NCBI GenBank assembly: GCA_000827325.1
Contig: KN832872.1
Location: forward strand, 1,550,001-1,614,000
Source of the DNA: Oidiodendron maius Zn
Taxonomy: Eukaryota > Ascomycota > Leotiomycetes > Myxotrichaceae
Direction of reading: 5' to 3'
Length of the DNA: 64,000 nt
Below, one piece after another: positions 46,301 to 56,018 of this stretch (within the stretch, counting starts at the first letter, position 1; the number at the start of each line of letters is the position of its first letter). A model generated the notes under the pieces. It did not search any database. It was not told the DNA's origin and saw only the letters and a list, made by a program, of their open reading frames with translations. A program made the position numbers and the translations under genes.

Positions 46301-49164
46301 TTGTGTACTACCTCTCTCGGCGAGCTGTCAAGTTCATTCTTGATATTGTGGAAGAACAGAGCAAGGCGAAATCAGCAAAAGCATCGCCTTACAATGCCAA
46401 TGGGACTGGATCAACTAGCGCCTCAACTTCTCCTATAAATGATGATACCGATGCTGCCCGAGAAGTGGAAGACAGGATCAACGAGATTCTCTCGGATGGC
46501 AAGAATTTTGTGAGCGTAAATGATGACTTGGATCCAGAGGAGCCTTCGCCTATTTCGACCGATAATCTCAACGCAAACATCTCTGAGGAGTTTGCGCCTC
46601 AGAACAGCTACCACCTTCGACTTATCGCGCCACAAATTCAGCTCCAGAGTGAGAAAAATCCTAAAGACGCTGCTCTCGTTACCGCAAAGGGAATGGAGCT
46701 CAAAGTTATCGAGGTTATGGACAAGGACCGCATATACGACGATGTCAGCGGCCTTGTGCAGCGCCGATTTTCAGTTGAGATGGACAGCACGCAATTTTTT
46801 GTTACCCACGAGAAGTGGTTCTCATCGCAACTACTGTCCTTGTACTCAGGAAGTCATTATGGCGCTCCAGCTGGGTCCTCATGGCCCCCATGGGTGCCGA
46901 TGGAAGTGATGTTTGATTTCAAGATTGACCCTTTCGGCTTCCAACGCGTAGTGCAAAAGACATCAGCTAGCTTGAGATATGATAAGTACAATACTCTGCG
47001 CCTCAAATATGGAGACGATGTCAATACCGATGGGAGCCACAGAGCAAATCCGGAGAATGCTGAGAGCAGAATGGATCGTCTCTGGGTTGAGTTTCCCCAA
47101 GTCCGTGCAATTTGCGACTCGTCTCAGTACTATGCATTGTATATCATTGTGCTTGATCTTTTAATGTATAGCGAGCCGCTGGAGAAGACGAGAAGCGAAC
47201 GATTGGAGAAGATCATGCTTGCTTCAGATTTTAGTGATCTGCGCGGGGCTCCTGAAATGGTTATCCGGTTACAGGAACGGATCAGGCAACTCGACGAACT
47301 TAAAACCCAGTTCCAGGTCAATTCGAAATATCTTGATCAGAGAGGATGGGAAGATAGACTCGCACTCGACAGGGATCTTACTAGCTGCGAGGATGAACTC
47401 TTTTTCATGATGAAAGCCATCACATCCTCCCAGCGAAAGTATGAGGGAACACAGACTTCTGGTCTTCTCCGATGGAATATCTCGTCTGAGCAGATCGTGT
47501 GGCATCTGATTCGCGGCAACAGTGAGCCACTCATGGAATTCCAACTTCAAAATGCAGAGTATGATCGTACCGATAATTCTGATGGGTCGCATATCAATTC
47601 CGTGCAAGTCGGCAAGATTATCGGGCTCAACTTGCTTCCAGATGCCATCTATCCCGAGATGATCGCACCTTACTCACATGTAGAGCGTGGAACATTTAGC
47701 GAAGGTGGCAATCAGCATATGTTAAGAGTTTACTGGTACATGCTTGAGGCAATCGCAGGAATCCCTGTCATGGACCACTTTGAAGTCAACCTGTTCCCTA
47801 TGAAGATCCAACTCGAGCGTGAAGTTGGCAAAAAGCTCTTTGAGTATATCTTCCCAGACAGCAGGGATGACAAACATGACAAGCATGATAAGCACGAGAA
47901 GCATGGCAGTATCAAGAACAAGTCTCCTTTAATGATCCAACAGACGATACCATCTGACGTCGCAGATGAAGCAAAAGACAGTGAAACTACTTTCCTTGTC
48001 AAAGATAAGGATACATCTGGGAGAGCAGGGTCTCTGGAGCTCCGTCTAAAACCCACACTGAACTCGGAACAGCGCCCCAATACTGCTACAGAACAAAGAC
48101 CGAAACCGATCAGCTTTCCTTCGAGCTTTGGCCCACCAGAAAACCACCATCGCTTCAAACTTTTCCACTCTTCAACTGATCGAACTTCCACAAGCTCCCG
48201 GACCAATTCGTCGAAGGCACTAAGTAAGAAGGCTTCTAGTGACAGCTTACAATCAGGTCTGTTGTCACGTCCATCTATCGGCCGGTCTGGAACACACTTC
48301 TCCAATCCTGAGTCTGGGTCGACTGCAAGCGGTTCGAAGCGCTTTGCCATCGGACGAAAGGAAAGCAAGAAGAAAGAGAAGCCGTCGGACGACTTGACTA
48401 AGATGATGGATCGTGCGTCCAACTATATGACCCTCGCGTATGTAAAGATACCCAGCGTGGTGCTCTGCCTCAGCTACAAAGGCAAGGGCGAGCGAAACAT
48501 TGAGGATGTCCATGACTTTGTCTTCCGCCTTCCCATGATCGAATATCGAAACAAAACATGGTCCAATTTGGACTTGGCTCTCGCTCTTAAAAAGGATGTT
48601 ATCCGAGCATTGATATCTCACACTGGTGCCATCATTGGTAACAAATTTAGCAAGCATCGTCCTAATGCTACACAGCAGCATCGCCTGAGGGAACTTGCCA
48701 CAAGTAGCACGCTGCTGGCCCCAACTCAATATGACAGCTCCAATGACAATAGCGACGCTAGCACGTTTGCATCAAGCCCTATAGAATCAAGACAATCAGA
48801 ACCACGCAGATCTTTCGCTTCCAGTCTTAACCGCCCGAGCACAGCGTCCAATAGCATCACGTCACTCCAGTCTAACGGTCGTTCACCGACTCTCTCCTCA
48901 AATATGGCTATGACTCCGATGCATACTGAGGACAGTGGAAGCTTCGCAGATAGTGATATGAGCAGCAATCGCCCGGGCAAGGATGACGAAAAGCACGGAT
49001 TCATGTCGAATACACTGAGTCGCCTGAAGAGGAGCAATACCCAACGGCCATCCACTTTCAATCCGGACGATGATAGTAAGGACGACAGTGGAGATGCAGG
49101 TTCGACAAGACGCAAGAGCAAGCTACTGCTGGGCAAGAAGATCCTCAGTCGCAGTGATCATTGA
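40378..49164 (+). CDS. FMP27: FMP27/Hobbit/BLTP2 bridge-like lipid transfer protein
   Basis: One uninterrupted 2928-codon frame starting MALFNPTF. A membrane anchor at about residues 7-29 (FIFGVIVLLYLCSFVLFAIL) is followed by a repeating beta-groove chain. Three family signatures help: RAGFWDKIRLSFHSR at about residue 1378 (GFWDK domain), SSWPPWVPMEVMF with WPPW at about 2169 (WPPW domain), and NLHRPTF-type N-terminal strands. Members (yeast Fmp27/Ypr117w, plant SABRE, fly Hobbit, human BLTP2) are rod-like proteins anchored in the ER that carry phospholipids at ER-plasma membrane contacts. Basic linkers, a coiled segment (QRRLDQLQKQVRAHRKS), a four-unit Asp-Lys-His repeat (47869-47904) and a Ser-rich tail are seen. 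No introns, unusual for this gene-rich window. Confidence 0.96.
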   Translation: MALFNPTFIFGVIVLLYLCSFVLFAILRILTGISIQRIGYFSLRRIAYTPRDGLRIEIRGLGLNLHRPTFAQPTWISVVLSELAITIDPNIADKLAGAEHSNGTISDPETSSDELELKKKPSRSASFMPQRSKSWERLTSLKERIKKLHRNVNWIRMLDVVATNSTVTVVDVGQIQVGSFTMAVDTRRKMVDRARMFLHHKPTPDQRPAEWMFTLRSVLFTPEGRESLEVLDHASLDIHGLLFKDLDGLRDAAISLKLGRIHIPYDDISCCINKYKATRRAHTTLYEKPEFGEIGMADLFEELDRPGSRDEKLVQTVSDSKEFVGSVLRGIKEVQFAVSYIGFTKKVSSIRPHGQPLYINASMKEVGVDLHRLDPKSPAHRMYFSSKDIAHQALAAALSIAVSVDDGQGKPDRLMYIPMATTTVRTTLPSKTVEFVGDNSAAERNANIMFANIVITSPSIDLDPSHLPIVLALLNSRQKTVAKEPLPRRHHHLISRLLPKANVKFSMHEPVLRIALPPVEKTAEEDDFDLIISSISSISLDIESSHSAVGKLHYSLGSTMRVQSHDLYYQTSSGERYDLLQTESLELKVHVSANPEVYVVATCNLQTFSIHMVRPEISDGVRQIVRQLRLNVQPERTRRKSSKDPNFVRSLPPWLVHFQFQGKDFSAEVAGVDEDISPETRGLALQLESWTAEYLAQRADSSSLERRPSRRRTNSRSLAPDPEMLGKMPQSPVRKQQPQHATDGRRLAVHVRGLEGFVVESCERWEPEPFLAMPRFEVALSTSSDSQGPIFHLNSVVKTLLLQYSLYRHYALGIAATVLKKAFVRTKADVEEAEKAREIKTLGRDYLSPALSPDSKFGNFDVDALPAGREMVVVDFRSTLLQIKASMPADPPAMIQIYGLEAGRHRFSAPFLYAKLARLYAEAPRMKRVWARIVSIKSVRIDLRESRKKYGTGEMLDEKMIDVNAEAIRLAIPHQLVLYKVTDNFVNTVKAVEQLHHRFITGTNEYILEKRPEGPKKVPKMSIRSKALLFELEDGAFEWKLGNIYRTGLIEQKQRLAREEAFKVKAKRIEEEELRKDSSRFRNRSAHPRGRSTHKDSSQPRSKSADSRHRSQSHRGRKMRYDPEGTCGISGAAKISITEAREKLQRHNSQSWKKRIDTVFNQSTQSMKELRGVFWGLDELPEEMEEENILQVPQRPGLMALLISDLRILLDKPSFPITELPEYLHRIGKGMPYDMKYTLLIPTHIQIDMGEARVTLRDYPLPLLHVPAIKIGQSPRLPAWSLKTDFVIAEEFRGPESTRHVKVAIVPSVDHSPGRAKGGFYIDVRRTVAPVKCYSDISIDINTSLPTRITWGASYQPAIQDMMMILESFTKPQVDPSDRAGFWDKIRLSFHSRVGIAWKGDGDVHLMLKGTRDPYMITGSGAGLLMCWRNDVRWNICRDGDPRRFMIVDSGEYILAVPDYSHQARASDSADQNHDDDSVMSDGSFKRGVVFKKVAMKLSGNVQWVAGIMFERDTGVPGQRSFEFEPHYNVVLKEPRYAKSTPEQEYDAFRGFRSNYIHLSIAVKAPVDREWSVSNMKPSKSYNTVHLTPRFFTHFFDWWDMFGGTMSLPIRQGTLWPGLEKSSKKFGRHLATIKYSLLLAPLFVSHVYKHKDAEDYAEDVVSATGLKMRLDSFMLDVHQRREHFPTHDKGKKTQGKTSAMKMHEAQLDLLSADIRAVSASIAGTTTEDLQKASSPALSSQQEPAALDLSHFEIPDNDFSWIDMDDFVELDWILPSEANPETKIMPLAYAPRFTYFRQTDHGDSISGDPDRTSAFGNEPTHFCTMSKDDDPRRVQCELIQRRLDQLQKQVRAHRKSIGDAELRIIQDEKNTALKEDFNQMHQHGNHLQDKKIFLESMMHRMSTRVNTNNKNAVPDGDGDADSDEHSPSKDDDNPSPDFASDFNNRFVIHNMQMKWNNLLRNIILRYIHQVSQRRGFVYYLSRRAVKFILDIVEEQSKAKSAKASPYNANGTGSTSASTSPINDDTDAAREVEDRINEILSDGKNFVSVNDDLDPEEPSPISTDNLNANISEEFAPQNSYHLRLIAPQIQLQSEKNPKDAALVTAKGMELKVIEVMDKDRIYDDVSGLVQRRFSVEMDSTQFFVTHEKWFSSQLLSLYSGSHYGAPAGSSWPPWVPMEVMFDFKIDPFGFQRVVQKTSASLRYDKYNTLRLKYGDDVNTDGSHRANPENAESRMDRLWVEFPQVRAICDSSQYYALYIIVLDLLMYSEPLEKTRSERLEKIMLASDFSDLRGAPEMVIRLQERIRQLDELKTQFQVNSKYLDQRGWEDRLALDRDLTSCEDELFFMMKAITSSQRKYEGTQTSGLLRWNISSEQIVWHLIRGNSEPLMEFQLQNAEYDRTDNSDGSHINSVQVGKIIGLNLLPDAIYPEMIAPYSHVERGTFSEGGNQHMLRVYWYMLEAIAGIPVMDHFEVNLFPMKIQLEREVGKKLFEYIFPDSRDDKHDKHDKHEKHGSIKNKSPLMIQQTIPSDVADEAKDSETTFLVKDKDTSGRAGSLELRLKPTLNSEQRPNTATEQRPKPISFPSSFGPPENHHRFKLFHSSTDRTSTSSRTNSSKALSKKASSDSLQSGLLSRPSIGRSGTHFSNPESGSTASGSKRFAIGRKESKKKEKPSDDLTKMMDRASNYMTLAYVKIPSVVLCLSYKGKGERNIEDVHDFVFRLPMIEYRNKTWSNLDLALALKKDVIRALISHTGAIIGNKFSKHRPNATQQHRLRELATSSTLLAPTQYDSSNDNSDASTFASSPIESRQSEPRRSFASSLNRPSTASNSITSLQSNGRSPTLSSNMAMTPMHTEDSGSFADSDMSSNRPGKDDEKHGFMSNTLSRLKRSNTQRPSTFNPDDDSKDDSGDAGSTRRKSKLLLGKKILSRSDH

Positions 49165-49751
49165 GCATGCTTGACATAGTATACAATAACATCATCGCTC
49201 ATTAAGAAGAAGGTATATTTCCTACAGTCACACGTCGTACGTTAAAAATACATATCCGGGCGGGATTTTGGGCAGAGTTGGGTTGTGCATCGTTCGTTTA
49301 AGGAGCGGTGGTAAATTGCATGCATGGTGTTCTGGCGTTGAAGAAGGCGTTTCTTCATTCATGTTGTTCAGAGGAGAAATATCACAGATCTTTTTTGGCC
49401 TATATCCACTCTTTTTAGGGTTGTTGTAAGTGTGCGACTCTTGGCTTTAGATACCCTTGGATCTCGCCCAACTGCTTGGAAGTGGATGGGGCTCTGTAGG
49501 GATCGAACAGAGATAGATCAATGCATTATTGTACAGGACATGAAACTCGTAGATTGCGATTCAGCGCCTTACTAGATGGACGACTTAACGAATTAACCAA
49601 AAGGGAGGCTTAGAGATCAATTTTCCTCGAGCAATCTATCGATCTAATAACGGTTATATGTCCGACTGATCACCAAAACTCCATGTACAATATGAACCGG
49701 GTATCCAATACGCCTGTCAAATCCATGCTGCTTATTCCCACTTGTCAACAT
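49165..49751. other. Convergent 3' intergenic region
   Basis: 587 bp between the stops of FMP27 and the Irs4-like gene. No gene seen; a tRNA B-box-like string near 49490 was examined and rejected. Confidence 0.5.
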
Positions 49752-51533
49752 TTATCTTGCCTTTTTGACCTTAATTCCTCCTAAGATGCCTACACTTCGC
49801 CACACACTTTCAGTCACACGAATAGGCAACTTCCTCCCCTTAAGTCTCTGATCTATTAACCATAATCCCACAACAAACTCCTCTTTCCCGAGCGCGCCCT
49901 CGCCCTTGCGGTCCACCAGCGCATACACCTCTTCAAGCACCTCGCGCGGCAGACGGCTGCGGTTCCAGATGTCGCGTACAACGAGGTTGCAAACCTCGTT
50001 TCCGCCGTCGAAGCTAGGGGAGGTGTACATGCCCTTATTAGAGGCCCAGACGGCTTCATAGCGCTTGCGCTCACGCTCGGTGATCTCGTCGCGCCAGCGC
50101 TTGCGATCGCCCTCGTGATGCTTGTGCGGATGCTTCTTCACAAGGTTCCTGTGGCCCCGGCGGTGTGTGTTCCCGTCTATTTCCTCCTGGTGTGGCTTAC
50201 GCATCGTGGTGCGCAACTGCGGGCCTTTTCCGGGGCTGGGAGTGCGGGAGGAGTCGTTATGGCTGCGGAAGATATGGCTACGGCGGGGTGGGGGGAGAGG
50301 AGGGGTGCTCATAGCGGATTTGGAGGGCGAGCCGGCGCGGGAGGAGGCGAGAGAGGAGGCTACGATGGCGTTGGCTAGTGAGTCGATGGTTACTGACGAA
50401 GAGGATGTCATGCGATAATGCGCGGGAACAGTATTGCGTCGAGGAGGTAGGGAGGCTTGAACATCAGAAGCGGAAACGAATGAGTCGTCTGAAGAAGCAT
50501 AGCTGCCGCCTGTTCCCTGGGCTCCAACTTTAGATGGGATGGGTATTGGTTTTGAGAGCGACGCTGGAGACTTTTGCGTCTCTGATGGGGGTATAGCTGG
50601 TTGTGATGCTGGCAAGGATGCTTTTCTTGCTATGAAGACGGGATTAGGAGATCTTGAAGGTGGAGGCTGAGGCGATTTCGGCGACGCAGCCTGCTTTTGC
50701 GATAATACTGGCGCAGCCTGTGAAATGGGAAGAGATTTAAAAGAGCCAATTGGCTTTGATTCTCCTGTAAAAGCCACTGGGGAGATTGGTTTTGGTGACT
50801 TGATTTCCGGTTTGGCCGTCTGGGACTTCACCGGGGCTTGAGAAGGGGTGCGGTACCTGGCTTGCACCGGGGATTTCTGAGACTTTACATGCCGAGATGG
50901 TATTTGCGAAGCACTCGTAGATGCCCTTCTCAAACCAGATCCTTCCCTTAGGTGGTTTGTGGGAGCATGTCTCTGTTCAAAGTGGTCTATTAAAGATGTG
51001 GTCGGAGCAATCGGAGTTGTATCTAAATCTTGATTCAAAATCTCCCTTGGGCTTAGACCCCCTACTGATGATGGCGGATACGACGGATGGGGGTTTTGTT
51101 TCCGTCCTGACGAAGATTGCAGTTGCCCGGTGTGATTCGGCGTGACGGATCTCGAAGCTGCAAGCGTGGCAGCTATGAACGATGGGGATTTCGCCTGGTA
51201 TTGCGATCCATTTCCCGGCTCCAGATGGCTCTGGTTATGTCGTTCCAAATCTCCTCCACGCCCACTAGCACTGCTCTCACCCGTACTCTGGTATTTCAGG
51301 CTTGATTGATCCAAGGTCTCGTGTGTAGATTTGCCTACATTCTTTGGAGGGCTTCCCGAACCTGCCTTGGCCGCTGCTGCAAGCGCTCCCCCCTTTCCGC
51401 TGTAATTATTGATCTCGGGCTTCGGTTTTACGGCCGGTTTCGCAAATGCAAGGGAGGCGCCTTGGAGGGCTGCATTTTGGGATGTAGAGGTCGCGTGCCG
51501 GGGATTTGGAGATCTGCTTGAATCGGTCGACAT
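49752..51533 (-). CDS. Irs4/Tax4-like EH-domain protein
   Basis: A single exon of 593 aa starting [11 protein letters not shown]. The first ~470 residues are disordered and rich in Ser, Pro, Ala and Lys. A basic stretch ([17 protein letters not shown]) leads into a C-terminal EH domain at about 485-590 ([54 protein letters not shown]). This layout matches yeast Irs4 and Tax4, which bind NPF motifs of the phosphatase Inp51 and tune PtdIns(4,5)P2 levels, affecting cell wall signalling, autophagy and rDNA silencing. The EF-hand loop [13 protein letters not shown] looks able to bind calcium, by comparison with other EH domains. Disordered regions contain many SP/TP sites, so regulation by phosphorylation is plausible. 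Confidence 0.88.
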   Translation of the reverse strand: MSTDSSRSPNPRHATSTSQNAALQGASLAFAKPAVKPKPEINNYSGKGGALAAAAKAGSGSPPKNVGKSTHETLDQSSLKYQSTGESSASGRGGDLERHNQSHLEPGNGSQYQAKSPSFIAATLAASRSVTPNHTGQLQSSSGRKQNPHPSYPPSSVGGLSPREILNQDLDTTPIAPTTSLIDHFEQRHAPTNHLREGSGLRRASTSASQIPSRHVKSQKSPVQARYRTPSQAPVKSQTAKPEIKSPKPISPVAFTGESKPIGSFKSLPISQAAPVLSQKQAASPKSPQPPPSRSPNPVFIARKASLPASQPAIPPSETQKSPASLSKPIPIPSKVGAQGTGGSYASSDDSFVSASDVQASLPPRRNTVPAHYRMTSSSSVTIDSLANAIVASSLASSRAGSPSKSAMSTPPLPPPRRSHIFRSHNDSSRTPSPGKGPQLRTTMRKPHQEEIDGNTHRRGHRNLVKKHPHKHHEGDRKRWRDEITERERKRYEAVWASNKGMYTSPSFDGGNEVCNLVVRDIWNRSRLPREVLEEVYALVDRKGEGALGKEEFVVGLWLIDQRLKGRKLPIRVTESVWRSVGILGGIKVKKAR

Positions 51534-52842
51534 CAGGCCACGACAAGATCGCGCAGCGATATGCGGGCGCGGATTGTTTGAGGAGAGGGCATGGACGGGG
51601 CAATGCCCATGGGCTGGCGATTGAATGAGCTGCGTGTGACTTGAGCTCTGTCTTGCATAAGTACATTAGAATGATGCTGCTTGTATCATGTACGTTGCGT
51701 CGCTTGTGTTTCGTATACTGTAGCTCTCCACTGCAGTAAGCTCCGGCCACCGACAAGGCTGTCGACACGTGATACCACCGTACTCAAAACATCCATCTCC
51801 TACCCACCAAGTTTTGCAATACAAATTCTGTAATTAGTGTGAATGGCACAGAATGATATTGGCCCCGACACATGGACACTTTGCGAACAGCGTAGAACTT
51901 GGGCTCACTTATCGGGTACCACTTCAGACAGTACCTACCTAAGTAGCCGTAGCACGACCTGGTACATCGATCATATCGACGTAAACTGTTGTATGACTAT
52001 AAGTTTCAACCCTCCTAACTTTGCATCTTTTTCTAATCTTGATAATCCGGTGCTGTAAAGCCGGCCTCATATCCGAGTTGCAGGGAATTTTGCGAATCGT
52101 AGCCAACGCTCAGAGACGGAGGCATTATAATCATATTTCTTATTTGAACGCTATGTACATCTCATTCTCCAATGTCTCCTCTCTCTTCTTCTATCTATAC
52201 ATCGCGCACTGGCAGCCGTGGACACCAAATGGTTGGCCGAGTTGCCGATTTGCCGATTTGACCACACGAAGCCTTGAATGAACCTATTTTGCGAGAGGTA
52301 ATATCCATATTACCTCGAAATGAAGTTCGTGCATATTTCGTAACAGTAATGTTCTCGCTTGCGTAATAACCGCCAAGGCGTCTGCATCATCACGGGCCGT
52401 TATGCTGAGAGCTGCAACCACGACTTATTTGCAGGAATATGCCCTGACGATCTTTTCTCATCCCTGTCTTCCAAAATTTGCATTTAGGCCCTGGAAAGCC
52501 CTGTGAGGCTATCAGGGAGATCCATCAGTTTTCTCCGGGAGGAAAACTTTGCTTGATATGCGTCGGGTAGTACAGCAAGTACGACATTCCCATGTGTCAT
52601 AGGCAAAGAAAAAGAACAGCTAAGATTAAATCGTAACGCAACTTTTACGAGAAGGCCCAAGTGGGTCAGGATGCCTTCTAGAAAACTCAGATAGATTCAT
52701 ATTCATGAGTGCCGGTAAGCCGCGGGAGTGGCAACAACGCGAGCAGGGATTCTCCCGTAGCGACACGAGTTTGATATCGACATGACCTGCGGTTGATGGA
52801 TGCTCACTGAGATCGCTGCTTGAACTATTGTGAAACGGTGCT
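51534..52842. other. Intergenic region with a 22-bp palindrome
   Basis: 1.3 kb between the Irs4-like start and the 3' end of the next minus strand gene. No gene seen. It contains a near-perfect palindrome at 52295-52316. Confidence 0.5.
52295..52316. repeat. 22-bp palindrome with 10-bp perfect arms
   Basis: GAGGTAATAT, a 2-bp centre CC, then ATATTACCTC. The two arms are exact inverses. It could be a dimeric transcription factor site or a cruciform-prone relic; nothing around it decides. Confidence 0.75.
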
Positions 52843-54318
52843 TTAATATGTAACTGCAACCCATCGCACTGGAATGCCATTCTGGCCGATCTCGTAGGGC
52901 TTTGTAGAAGGTTTTCGGGGAGGGAGTGCCCATCGAGCCCGGCCGGGCTTTTGGTCATCCAACTTGCCCTTCTTTCGCATAGCCATCTCCAAGACAGCAA
53001 CTCGAATGAAGTCGCTATTCTCTCGCATATCTCTTTGCCGTGCGAGTGGCCCGGCGGCGACATCGGCATAGACATCTTCCGAGGTCGTTTCTGTGCGCCG
53101 ACTGATCACGCTTGAAGATGAGCCTTGGCCAGAAGAGGAAACCTTGTATGTCTGCATCTGTATCGAGGCTGTACATATACTTGAGCTCATAGTTTGCGTA
53201 TGAGATGATCGTATATGCGCTTCGATAGGAGCGTTGGTAGTAGGGTTCAGATACCGCCGAAGAGCCGGTGTGGGAGTGTCCTCCAGTCGTGGAGGCATTC
53301 GTTCATCAGTGAACGGGACTCGCGGATCGATAGAAATGATTGATCGCGTCAAGAAGTCGTCAGGGGTGACCATTGGTGTCGTAAGGGCTGAGAAGGATCG
53401 GGCAGCCGATCTCAGAGCTTTCAATGAAGCGGTCAGATTTGACTTGAAAGCCGATTTGCGTCTCGGCGACTCAAGGGTCTGAAGGCTAGGCTTTTGCTCG
53501 TCGACTTGTTGCGGGCTTTGGAAGACCCTGAAATCTAATGAGTCCACGTCAAGGTCAGGCCCCGATAACGGGTCATCAAACACAGTCTCCCCGGGAGGTG
53601 ACGAAACGGTCCTGCGGGTAGGCAATGATTTCCTGCCTCGAGAGCCTGGTGTCGTCACTGATGCATAAGAAGGCGAGGAGCTGACAGATCCGTCCAAGGA
53701 GGGAATAACTTCACTGGAGATCGTTCGGGTTGACATAACCGACTCTGCACCCGTTTCACTGCCAGCAGTGTCATCGTCATCTACTTCATCCGGGGGGCTG
53801 AGTAGAAACTCTAGCGGACCTTTCCCAAAAGACATGCTTAATTCCTTCTCCGACACTGACGTATCTTTCAAGATCGAGTCCACTGTCAACCTCTGCCGTG
53901 CGCCAGAGGATTTTCGGAGGCTGTTACTGTTCGACTTCGGTGGCGGGATGCTTGTCATGGCCAGGAGAGCTGCAACGGAGGGAGGGATGGCGTCTGGAGA
54001 GTGGATGTCACGAGGACGTCGCTCAGCTTGATTTGTCTGCGCATGCTTCTTCCCAGTATAATGCCGCTCCATTCTGACTTCGGGTCTTTTCTTAGGAGTA
54101 GTATCTCTGCTCCCGCGACTGGGAATGACGACTGGAGAGGTAGGCGTTGCCGGTCTCGAGTCGATGTCGGATTCTGGGTTGGGCAGCGTCCTATCGCTCT
54201 GGATCGGAGGATGGCTTTTTGCTTTGCCGCTGACTCCATGATGCCTGGGATTCCGTGGTGAGGGTGATTCTGACATCTGCTGGCGCGTGAACAAGAAGGA
54301 CCTCGGAGCCAGCATCAT
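52843..54318 (-). CDS. Uncharacterised Ser/Pro-rich protein
   Basis: A single exon of 491 aa starting MMLAPRSFLF; an inner ATG (MSESPSPRNP) at residue 15 may be the true start. No known domain was recognised. Most of it is disordered, with clusters of SP/TP sites (SRPATPTSPVV, RDTTPKKRPEV) and a Ser-rich acidic stretch (SPPDEVDDDDTAGSETGAES). Two parts look ordered and probably conserved: a helix around SIPPSVAALLAMT-like residues (120-140) and the C-terminal 65 residues (RENSDFIRVAVLEMAMRKKG, then WALPPRKPSTKPYEI, then GIPVRWVAVTY). The latter may be a small folded module. The length of clean open frame and composition support a real gene. The role is unknown; many proline-directed sites suggest control by cyclin-dependent or MAP kinases (inference). 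Confidence 0.75.
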   Translation of the reverse strand: MMLAPRSFLFTRQQMSESPSPRNPRHHGVSGKAKSHPPIQSDRTLPNPESDIDSRPATPTSPVVIPSRGSRDTTPKKRPEVRMERHYTGKKHAQTNQAERRPRDIHSPDAIPPSVAALLAMTSIPPPKSNSNSLRKSSGARQRLTVDSILKDTSVSEKELSMSFGKGPLEFLLSPPDEVDDDDTAGSETGAESVMSTRTISSEVIPSLDGSVSSSPSYASVTTPGSRGRKSLPTRRTVSSPPGETVFDDPLSGPDLDVDSLDFRVFQSPQQVDEQKPSLQTLESPRRKSAFKSNLTASLKALRSAARSFSALTTPMVTPDDFLTRSIISIDPRVPFTDERMPPRLEDTPTPALRRYLNPTTNAPIEAHIRSSHTQTMSSSICTASIQMQTYKVSSSGQGSSSSVISRRTETTSEDVYADVAAGPLARQRDMRENSDFIRVAVLEMAMRKKGKLDDQKPGRARWALPPRKPSTKPYEIGQNGIPVRWVAVTY

Positions 54319-56018
54319 GATTTCTGTTTCCGGGTCGTGCCCAAGCCGATATATCGACGATAACTAGACGCAAGGTCTGTAGTAGAGTTGCTTTTGCGAT
54401 CCGATATAGATATAAGCGGTGCCGCAAGGTCGGCGTGCCTCATCCCAAGCCAGAGCGAGTGGGAGAGCCTTATCGGATAGACACTCGAGTGGTAGTCTGC
54501 AGTTCGTTGCACAGATCTGTCTGGTGGGTTTGGTGAGGCATGCCAGGCGTTGAAGAGCGCAGATCAAGAGAAAGAGTGCTTAGGGCGATGACATGAGCGA
54601 TAAAAGTCGAGATGAGGGAAGGGAGTCGTGCGCAGATCGTCGCGGGAGGAGCCAGGAGGTTTGTAGGAGGAGTCGAGTAGCAGACAGATGGGAGGGAGGA
54701 CAGAATCTATGATTAAGTGATCTCACGCGGGCCGGATCGGGCAAGCACACGACCCGGTCTTCAACCGCCACCGGATGCGGTGGTGTCTCTGTGTCTCCCG
54801 GGGGGCTACCGCTGCTGAATACTGAATGGCAGAAGTCTGTCACGTAGGACAAGTGTCTTCCTGCCGAGTTGTCCTGCTGAGTCTCCTCAGTTGGGTCAGT
54901 TCTCACTTATCGCCCTGCCCGGCGTCATACTGTAAACCAAGCCCACACCCCCTACCCACACTCCCTACACCTGCAGCGCTGATGTGACACGACGTAACGT
55001 GGGGGCACTAGCAGGCTTGCTGCCGTCGGGATTCCAGCGATCCTTCAGCCATTCAAAGGCGGCCGATTTCCTCTTCCGGCGGAGGATGTCGAATAGGCAG
55101 GAGAACCCGTCCGCCCGCGGGGCGTGGAGTTGGGCGTTGGGCCACGGCCGCAATTTTCAGCTGCGTTTGCCTGCCTTGCATGTACATATCTAGATGACTT
55201 CTCTTTTTTTGCGCCTCGGAAATCTCACGGCCACGTCGGCCTGCTCCGTGGAGGGTGAGCGAGGGCACACCGCTCCGTCACTAATGCGTGGTACAGTACC
55301 TCTACATACTACAGAGTTGAGAGGCACAAGGCTCTTCGTCTTCTCAACAATGGGATGCTTGCGGACTCTTTGCCCTAAGAAAGGAAGGTCACCAAAACTC
55401 GCTGCTCGCATTGGGGAAGGAGAGAGGGCAGGCCTTATTTTTCCGCCTCGTGTAAGACGGCAAAGACGAGGCTCCACAGCTCCTGGATCTTAATAATCCG
55501 CAGATTGTGATTCACCAGGTTGTACCACGTACCTCGAGGTACATTGTCCTGGTCTCGGAGAAAAGGCAAGATCACGTGAGGCATCGCGTTAGTTGCCAGG
55601 TCCTCCGTCCGTCCTGTAAGCAAGACGCATTCATCTGCAGGTCGATTAATATGGCACATCGTTATCAATGGTGGTGGCACCTCCACCTCGAGCCAGAGTA
55701 GTGCTATTGACCTGGCTCAACAAAAACCTGTAATCAGCGTCCATCACGTGCTTAGGTTGGAATTTCATGCCTTACAAGATGCCATATATTTTAGGCACTC
55801 AGTTTCAAAACGCCAACGACGTCACGGGCTTTGGAGTCCATTTCGTGTTTAGGTAAATTTTAGGTAGAACACAACCGCGTGTAACTTCATCTCGTCCCTC
55901 ACATACTTCTCTAAGGCGCACCAAAGACGGTGACTTAGAGGTAGGGATTGATATGACCCCATTACTTCGCGCTCTCAAATCAATAAACTGATCCCTTCTC
56001 TACATTACCCTTCTCGCG
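54319..56018. promoter_or_regulatory. Divergent spacer upstream of the unknown gene and LIG4
   Basis: 1.7 kb between two start codons. Several open frames overlap on both strands but none looks like a gene. No defined element recognised. Confidence 0.45.

Noticed and set aside
47730-48422. A 230-codon minus strand frame inside FMP27
   Set aside because: Antisense shadow of the Ser/Lys-rich segment of a well-supported gene.
49480-49520. TGTTCGATCCC on the minus strand, like a tRNA B box
   Set aside because: The flanking bases do not form a T stem and no A box or acceptor stem is present at the right distance.
54580-55493. Several 80-110 codon frames between the unknown gene and LIG4
   Set aside because: They overlap on both strands, lack domains and show no plausible splice continuity.
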